This document shows positions 59,304 through 64,000 of a DNA stretch of 64,000 nt, piece after piece. The stretch is taken from the NCBI RefSeq assembly GCF_007989805.1, contig NZ_BJUB01000013.1, forward strand, positions 85,498-149,497, written 5' to 3'. Within the stretch, counting starts at the first letter, position 1. Every line of letters starts with the position of its first letter. This stretch comes from Cellulomonas xylanilytica. GTDB lineage: Bacteria; Actinomycetota; Actinomycetes; Actinomycetales; Cellulomonadaceae. The translations under genes were made by a program, and so were the position numbers. The notes below the pieces were generated by a model, which saw nothing but the letters and a program-made list of their open reading frames with translations, had not been told where the DNA came from and did not search any database.

Positions 59304-60319
59304 CGTCGACAACCCTTCCCGTCGCTGCTGCCCTCGCCGCTGCTGCCGTGCTGTCCAGCGCTGCCTCGGCCGCTGTGGCGGCAGAGCCGGGCTTCGGCGG
59401 CAGTACGACCGCGACTCGAACCCCTCCTGCGGTGGTGTCGCCGGTGGCGGCGGGTGCGGGGGTGGCGGTGGAGGTGCGCCAGGTGGGGTCGACGTCCTCG
59501 GGTGGGTCGTTCGAGAGGTCCTCGACGATGGTGGTGCCGCGGGCGTGCTGGTACGGGCGGGGGCCGACCGGGGCGGTGTACTTCGAGACGTGGCGGCCGG
59601 GTGGTCTGGTCGAGAGCGGTGGGTGGTCGCCGAGTGCGGACCAGTACGTGGACCCGACGTTGCACGCGAACTTCGAGGCGTACGCCTCGGTGGAGGGCAA
59701 CTGGTTCGAGGCGACGTGCCGTGCGGACGCCCCGGTGAGCTACCGGACGGCCTACTACGCAGCCCACCCCGGGATCTACGTGGAACCGGGCGACCCGGTG
59801 CCGGTCGTCGAGGTCGGGGTGGACCCGGCGGTGCTGGCCCAGGCGGCCCGCGACGCGATGGACCTGCCGGTCGGGACCATCGCGTGGAACCCGTCGATGG
59901 CCGGGTCGGGTGCCACGGTGGTGGGGGTGGAGACCTGGGTGTGGGTCCAGGACGCACCCACCACCGTCTCTGTGCGGGCGCAGGTGGGTGGGACCTGGGC
60001 GCAGGTCGACGCGACGCTGTCCGGGATGGAGGTGTCGGCGCCGGGTGCGGACCCGGTGCACTGCACCGACACCGGCACACCGTGGTCGCCGGACGCGGCT
60101 GGGACCACATGTGCGATCCGGTTCTCGCGCTCGAGTGCGGACCAGCCCATCGTCGAGGGCCAGGTGCTGCCCACGACGACGCTGACCCTGACCGCGTCGT
60201 GGGCGGCTTCGTGGACCTCGTCGCTGGACGACACCGTCACCCCGATGGACACCCAACCGATCACTACCACCGCCCAGATCCCCGTCGCCGAGCTCCAGAC
60301 CCTCGTCACCCAGGGGTGA
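59297..60319 (+). CDS. Secreted protein partner of the lipoprotein (second cassette)
   Basis: A 340-residue secreted protein, unknown function. GTG 59297 begins a signal peptide (about 1-28). The N-terminal half has RACWYGRGPTGAVYFETW; the C-terminal half from about residue 175 (DPAVLAQAARDAMDLPVGTI) to the end (VAELQTLVTQG) aligns with the protein at 22922. Paired cysteines suggest disulfides outside the cell. Confidence 0.8.
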   Translation: MLTSTTLPVAAALAAAAVLSSAASAAVAAEPGFGGSTTATRTPPAVVSPVAAGAGVAVEVRQVGSTSSGGSFERSSTMVVPRACWYGRGPTGAVYFETWRPGGLVESGGWSPSADQYVDPTLHANFEAYASVEGNWFEATCRADAPVSYRTAYYAAHPGIYVEPGDPVPVVEVGVDPAVLAQAARDAMDLPVGTIAWNPSMAGSGATVVGVETWVWVQDAPTTVSVRAQVGGTWAQVDATLSGMEVSAPGADPVHCTDTGTPWSPDAAGTTCAIRFSRSSADQPIVEGQVLPTTTLTLTASWAASWTSSLDDTVTPMDTQPITTTAQIPVAELQTLVTQG

Positions 60320-60524
60320 GCGCCGCGGTCGGCGCACGACACCCGTAGCCGCGGGGTGACACGAGCACCCGGGTGCGTTGCGGGTGGTCGCAGATCGCGT
60401 CGACGTCAGCTCGGACGTGATCACCGGCGAACAACGCCTCTCGCTGTCCGGACCCTCTTGTGCGGAGCGGTTGCCGTCCAGGAAGGTCGAGGGGTCGCGG
60501 TCGCCATCCAGCCGGAGGAACACC

Positions 60525-60848
60525 ATGTCCAACGTCGCCCTCCGGTGCACCGACGAGGCGTGCGCGGCGCACAACCGGGTGCAGGCGACGCCGACCTGCG
60601 CGGTCTGCGGCAAGCCGACTGTGTGGACGGTTCTTCGCGTCCCCCCGCAGGGCACCGGTCCGATCGCCCCGATCTACTCGACGCCGATGCCCTTGAAGGG
60701 CCAGGGCCAGCAGGCAGCCCACCTGCGTCCGGCGGGCAGCGAGACCCGCACCTGCACGAACGCGGCGTGCAGCAGCTTCCACCTGGTCCAGGACGCGCCG
60801 GTCTGCGCAGCGTGTGGGGAGGCGACGGTCGTCGCGAAGGCGCTGTGA
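60525..60848 (+). CDS. Double zinc-ribbon protein
   Basis: 107 residues with two similar units, C-x4-C-x10-C-x2-C: CTDEACAAHNRVQATPTCAVC and the later CTNAACSSFHLVQDAPVCAAC. GGAGG lies upstream of the ATG. It overlaps the GyrI-like gene by 4 bp (GTGA). It may bind nucleic acid or protein, but the family is not recognised. Confidence 0.8.
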   Translation: MSNVALRCTDEACAAHNRVQATPTCAVCGKPTVWTVLRVPPQGTGPIAPIYSTPMPLKGQGQQAAHLRPAGSETRTCTNAACSSFHLVQDAPVCAACGEATVVAKAL

Positions 60849-61459
60849 CGGACAAGGTCGACCTCAAGAGGTCGCTCGACGGCTACCAGGCGCGGCAGGG
60901 GCAGTTCCGTGTGCTCGACGTGCCTGACCGGCGGTACCTGATGGTGGACGGCCACGGTGACCCGAACTCGTCGCCGGCGTTCATCGAGGCGGTCGAGGCG
61001 CTGTACCCGGTGGCGTACGCGTTGAAGTTCACGAGCAAGCGGGAGCTCGGCCGCGACTACGTGGTGCCGCCGCTGGAGGGTCTGTGGTGGGCGCGGGACA
61101 TGGAGGCGTTCACGTCGGCACGGGACAAGTCGCGGTGGGACTGGACGCTGATGCTCCTGGTCCCCGACTGGTTGGAGGACGTGACGGTCGTGGCGGCGAT
61201 CGAGAAGGCAGGCGCCAGCGGCCTCCGGCTGGAGACGCTGTCCGAGGGCCGGTGCGTGCAGACGCTGCACGTCGGCTCGTTCGACGACGAGGCCGGCGTG
61301 CTAGCGCGGCTGCATGACGAGTTCATCCCGGCCAACGGGCTGCGCATGGTGGGCACGCACCACGAGATCTACCTCAGCGACTTCCGCAGGATCGCGCCGG
61401 AGAAGCGCCGGACGATCCTGCGCCAGCCGGTGACAGGAGCGCTGCCGACCGGTCTGTGA
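60845..61459 (+). CDS. GyrI-like small-molecule-binding protein
   Basis: A 204-residue protein of the GyrI-like domain type: VDLKRSLDGYQARQGQFRVLDVPDRRYLMVDGHGDPNSSPAF at the start, then the conserved LYPVAYALKF and WDWTLMLLVPDW segments and VGTHHEIYLSDFRR near the end. Family members bind small molecules and some occur as stand-alone proteins next to DNA-binding partners. Start at the GTG coupled to the zinc-ribbon gene. Confidence 0.85.
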   Translation: MTDKVDLKRSLDGYQARQGQFRVLDVPDRRYLMVDGHGDPNSSPAFIEAVEALYPVAYALKFTSKRELGRDYVVPPLEGLWWARDMEAFTSARDKSRWDWTLMLLVPDWLEDVTVVAAIEKAGASGLRLETLSEGRCVQTLHVGSFDDEAGVLARLHDEFIPANGLRMVGTHHEIYLSDFRRIAPEKRRTILRQPVTGALPTGL

Positions 61460-61533
61460 CTCCCGGGTCGCGGCGTGTGACCGAGCTGCCGCGTGCCACC
61501 GCACTGCTGCGGTCGCGAATGAGAAACACCGTG

Positions 61534-61547
61534 CCGAATCGTTTAGG
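61534..61547. promoter_or_regulatory. LacI-type operator-like palindrome upstream of pectate lyase
   Basis: CCGAATCGTTTAGG, an imperfect palindrome centred on CG, about 125 bp before the pectate lyase start; similar to elements at 23894 and 39941. Confidence 0.5.
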
Positions 61548-61582
61548 CGCTCGGCCTGCGGAAAGCGGTCTCCTACCATCGG

Positions 61583-61594
61583 GAAACCGGTTGC
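61583..61594. promoter_or_regulatory. second operator-like palindrome upstream of pectate lyase
   Basis: GAAACCGGTTGC contains the perfect palindrome AACCGGTT, 48 bp centre to centre from the element at 61534, the same spacing as between the two elements before the GH5 gene. Confidence 0.35.
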
Positions 61595-61670
61595 TCATGC
61601 TCCGACACCGGGAAGCCTGACTCCGCGAGTCGAGGCAGCGGCCTACTCCAATGACGAAGACGAGGCAACG

Positions 61671-63245
61671 ATGAGACGAGCACCAGCACGACGCACGCTG
61701 GCGGGGGTGGCCACGCTGGCCATGGCCGCCACCCTGGGCGTCACCGCGATCTCCATGTCCGCCGCGCAGGCGGCGACCGGTGGGGTGACCGGCTACGCCA
61801 CCCAGAACGGCGGCACCACGGGTGGCGCCGGCGGCGCGACCGTGACCGCCTCGACCGGCACGGCGATCCACCAGGCCCTCTGCAGCCGGGCCAGCAACAG
61901 CACCCCCATCACGATCCAGGTCTCCGGGACGATCACGGTCGGGAACACCGCCAAGGTCTCGGGCAGCTGCAGCACGGCCGCGGGTGTGATCGAGCTCAAG
62001 CAGATCAGCAACGTGACGATCGTCGGCGTCGGCAGCGGTGCCACGTTCGACCAGATCGGCATCCACATCCGCGACTCCAGCAACATCATCATCCAGAACG
62101 TGACCGTCAAGAACGTGAAGAAGTCGGGCTCCCCGACCTCCAACGGTGGCGACGCGATCGGCATGGAGTCGACGGTCCGCAACGTGTGGGTCGACCACGT
62201 GACCCTCGAGGCGTCGGGCGGTGAGTCGGAGGGCTACGACGGCCTCTTCGACCTCAAGAACGACGTCGAGTACGTGACGCTGTCCTACTCGATCCTGCGC
62301 AACTCGGGACGCGGCGGGCTCATCGGCTCCAGCGAGAGCGACACCGGCAGCGGCAACGTCACGTTCCACCACAACCTGTACTCGAACCTGGACTCGCGCA
62401 CCCCGCTGCTGCGCGGCGGCATCGCGCACATCTACAACAACTCCTACGTGAACCTGAACGAGTCCGGGATCAACTCCCGGGCCGGCGCCAAGGCGAAGGT
62501 CGAGAACAACTACTTCAAGGACTCGAAGGACGTCCTGGGCACCTTCTACACGGACCAGGCCGGCACCTGGCAGGTCGCGGGGAACATCTTCGACAACATC
62601 ACCTGGTCGCCGAAGGGCGGCGACACCAACCCGGCCGGACCGAACGTGGTGTCGACGACCTCGGTGAGCATCCCGTACTCGTACACGCTGGACGGCGCGA
62701 GCTGCGTGCCCAACGTGGTCGCGCAGACGGCCGGCGCCAACAAGGGCCTCCAGGTCTCGAACGGGTCCTGCACCCCGACGACGCCCACCGCCACACCGAC
62801 GACGCCGGGGCCCACCCCCACGACGCCGAACCCGACGCCAACCACGCCGACGCCGACCCCCACGTCGACAGCGCCCAGCGGGACCAACCTCAGCCTCTCC
62901 GCCGGTGCGGACGGCTCGAGCAAGGGCAGCGGCACCAGCTACGGCAACGTCAAGGACGGCTCGCTGAGCACGTACTGGTCGCCGAGCGGCTCCACGGGGA
63001 GCATCTCGATCAAGTGGGGCTCGGCCACCACGGTGTCGAAGGTCAACATCCGTGAGACGTCCGGGGCCAGCGGCCGGATCGGCGCCTGGAAGCTCATCAA
63101 CGCCGACACGGGCGCGGTCCTGAAGACCGGCACCGGTGCCGGGGTCATCAGCTTCAGCTCGGCGTCGCTGAAGAAGATCACGTTCCAGATCGACGGCGCG
63201 TCCTCGTCCCCGCAGGTCGCGGAGTTCGAGACCTACGCCAGCTGA
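61671..63245 (+). CDS. Secreted PL1-family pectate lyase with C-terminal discoidin-like domain
   Basis: Extracellular enzyme cleaving polygalacturonate by beta-elimination. 524 residues: a signal peptide (about 1-35), a parallel beta-helix PL1 domain (about 36-375) with the VWVDHVTLEA motif and the RTPLLR motif carrying the catalytic Arg, a Thr/Pro linker (about 378-404) and a C-terminal F5/8-type (discoidin-like) domain (about 405-524), probably carbohydrate-binding. The domain and the signal peptide recur in the next gene. Operator-like palindromes precede it and a terminator follows. Confidence 0.92.
   Translation: MRRAPARRTLAGVATLAMAATLGVTAISMSAAQAATGGVTGYATQNGGTTGGAGGATVTASTGTAIHQALCSRASNSTPITIQVSGTITVGNTAKVSGSCSTAAGVIELKQISNVTIVGVGSGATFDQIGIHIRDSSNIIIQNVTVKNVKKSGSPTSNGGDAIGMESTVRNVWVDHVTLEASGGESEGYDGLFDLKNDVEYVTLSYSILRNSGRGGLIGSSESDTGSGNVTFHHNLYSNLDSRTPLLRGGIAHIYNNSYVNLNESGINSRAGAKAKVENNYFKDSKDVLGTFYTDQAGTWQVAGNIFDNITWSPKGGDTNPAGPNVVSTTSVSIPYSYTLDGASCVPNVVAQTAGANKGLQVSNGSCTPTTPTATPTTPGPTPTTPNPTPTTPTPTPTSTAPSGTNLSLSAGADGSSKGSGTSYGNVKDGSLSTYWSPSGSTGSISIKWGSATTVSKVNIRETSGASGRIGAWKLINADTGAVLKTGTGAGVISFSSASLKKITFQIDGASSSPQVAEFETYAS
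62883..63242. repeat. 360-bp direct repeat, copy 1 (discoidin-like domain)
   Basis: Highly similar at DNA level to 63542-63901, with an uninterrupted stretch of about 50 identical bases around 62939/63597. It encodes the same domain in two neighbouring genes. Confidence 0.9.
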
Positions 63246-63256
63246 TCCGAGCGTCA

Positions 63257-63293
63257 CGGCACGACCTCGACCGGCCTGGCCGGGGTCGTGCCG
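63257..63293 (+). terminator. terminator of pectate lyase gene
   Basis: CGGCACGACC and GGTCGTGCCG form a 10-bp stem with inner CCGGCctGGCCGG, followed by TTCTC. Confidence 0.75.
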
Positions 63294-63433
63294 TTCTCGG
63301 GAGATCTGCCGCTCGGGGAGCCGAGGGCACCCCGGACGGCGATCTTCTCCCCTTCGAGATCCCCTTCGAGACAGCGGTGCGTCCGTCCCCGAGCGGGACG
63401 GCGCCTGCACCCACAGACGAGGACGAGGAAACG

Positions 63434-64000
63434 ATGAGACAAGCACTGGCACGACGGCCGATCGCCGCCCTGGCGACCCTGGCCCTGGCAGCCACGATCG
63501 GCGTGACCGCGGTATCCATGTCGGCCGCGCAGGCCGCGGGCACCAACCTGAGCCTGGGCGCGGGTGCGGACGGGTCGAGCAAGGCAAGCGGCACCAGCTA
63601 CGGCAACGTCAAGGACGGCTCGCTGAGCACGTACTGGTCGCCGAGCGGATCGACGGGGAGCATCTCCATCAAGTGGGGGTCCGCCACCACTGTCTCCTCG
63701 GTCACCATCCGGGAGACCTCCGGCGCCAGCGGTCGCATCGGCGCCTGGAAGCTGATCAACGCCGACTCGGGCTCGGTCCTGACGACCGGCTCCGGCGCGG
63801 GTGCCATCAGCTTCAGCGCGACGTCGCTGAAGAAGATCACCTTCCAGATCACCGGCGCGTCGTCGACCCCGCAGGTCGCGGAGTTCGAGACGTACGCCAG
63901 CGGGGGCTCGACGACGGAGCCCACGACGCCGCCGACGACGACCCCGCCGACGACGCCCACGACGCCGCCGACCTCGACGCCCACGACGCCGCCGTCCGGC
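63434..64000 (+). CDS. Secreted protein with N-terminal discoidin-like domain (3' end outside window)
   Basis: At least 189 residues. The signal peptide (about 1-35, starting MRQALARRPIAALATLALAA) closely resembles that of the pectate lyase; the discoidin-like domain follows directly (about 36-156), then a Thr/Pro linker (EPTTPPTTTPPTTPTTPP) that continues past the edge. A catalytic domain presumably follows outside the window. GAGGAAACG precedes the ATG. Confidence 0.9.
   Translation, partial: MRQALARRPIAALATLALAATIGVTAVSMSAAQAAGTNLSLGAGADGSSKASGTSYGNVKDGSLSTYWSPSGSTGSISIKWGSATTVSSVTIRETSGASGRIGAWKLINADSGSVLTTGSGAGAISFSATSLKKITFQITGASSTPQVAEFETYASGGSTTEPTTPPTTTPPTTPTTPPTSTPTTPPSG
63542..63901. 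repeat. 360-bp direct repeat, copy 2 (discoidin-like domain)
   Basis: Second copy of the repeat at 62883-63242. Here the domain is N-terminal instead of C-terminal. Confidence 0.9.

Overview
The window is high-GC actinobacterial chromosome around the replication origin, most likely from a Cellulomonas-type organism. The origin cluster (rpmH, dnaA, oriC, dnaN, gnd, recF, gyrB, gyrA) and the fhaA-fhaB-pstP-rodA-pbpA-pknA-pknB cell-wall cluster follow the usual actinobacterial order. The genus-level guess rests on secreted polysaccharide-degrading enzymes, above all a GH9-CBM3-FN3x3-CBM2 endoglucanase with the architecture known for Cellulomonas fimi CenB, plus a GH5-ricin/CBM13 enzyme and a PL1 pectate lyase.

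Layout. Bases 1-9318 are the minus-strand arm of the origin: rpmH, rnpA, yidD, yidC, khpB/jag, then about 4.8 kb without a credible gene, then rsmG and a parA that runs off the left edge. The gene-free stretch holds eight parS-type sites and several degenerate tandem arrays, including 23 in-phase 7-bp units; a ninth parS lies inside the parA reading frame. It looks like a dedicated centromere block. Bases 9319-21789 are dnaA, oriC, dnaN, gnd, recF, a DUF721/DciA gene, gyrB, gyrA and a DUF3566 membrane protein. tRNA-Ile, a DLW-39 microprotein and tRNA-Ala follow.

Bases 22341-41000 are mostly accessory: a lipoprotein/secreted-protein pair, the GH5 enzyme, an unrecognised minus-strand three-gene cassette whose first product resembles the Cyt/Evf toxin fold, a BTAD-type regulator, a two-component system, a DrrAB-like ABC exporter, an orphan hisH-hisF pair whose HisF lacks catalytic Asp130, the CenB-like endoglucanase and an LEA-like membrane protein. 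LacI-type operator-like palindromes stand before the GH5, GH9 and PL1 genes.

Bases 41104-54608 return to conserved core genes: cyclophilin, rhomboid protease, crgA, DUF881, class E sortase, pabA/trpG, and the Ser/Thr kinase, phosphatase and peptidoglycan-synthesis operon. tRNA-Leu closes this block. The right end (55002-64000) is accessory again: a tightly overlapping minus-strand operon encoding a WXG100-like protein, a TNT-domain toxin, a likely immunity protein, an HD-type (p)ppGpp-hydrolase-like protein and a small unknown; a second lipoprotein/secreted pair paralogous to the one at 22.3 kb; a zinc-ribbon/GyrI-like pair; the pectate lyase; and the start of another secreted protein that reuses its signal peptide and C-terminal domain.
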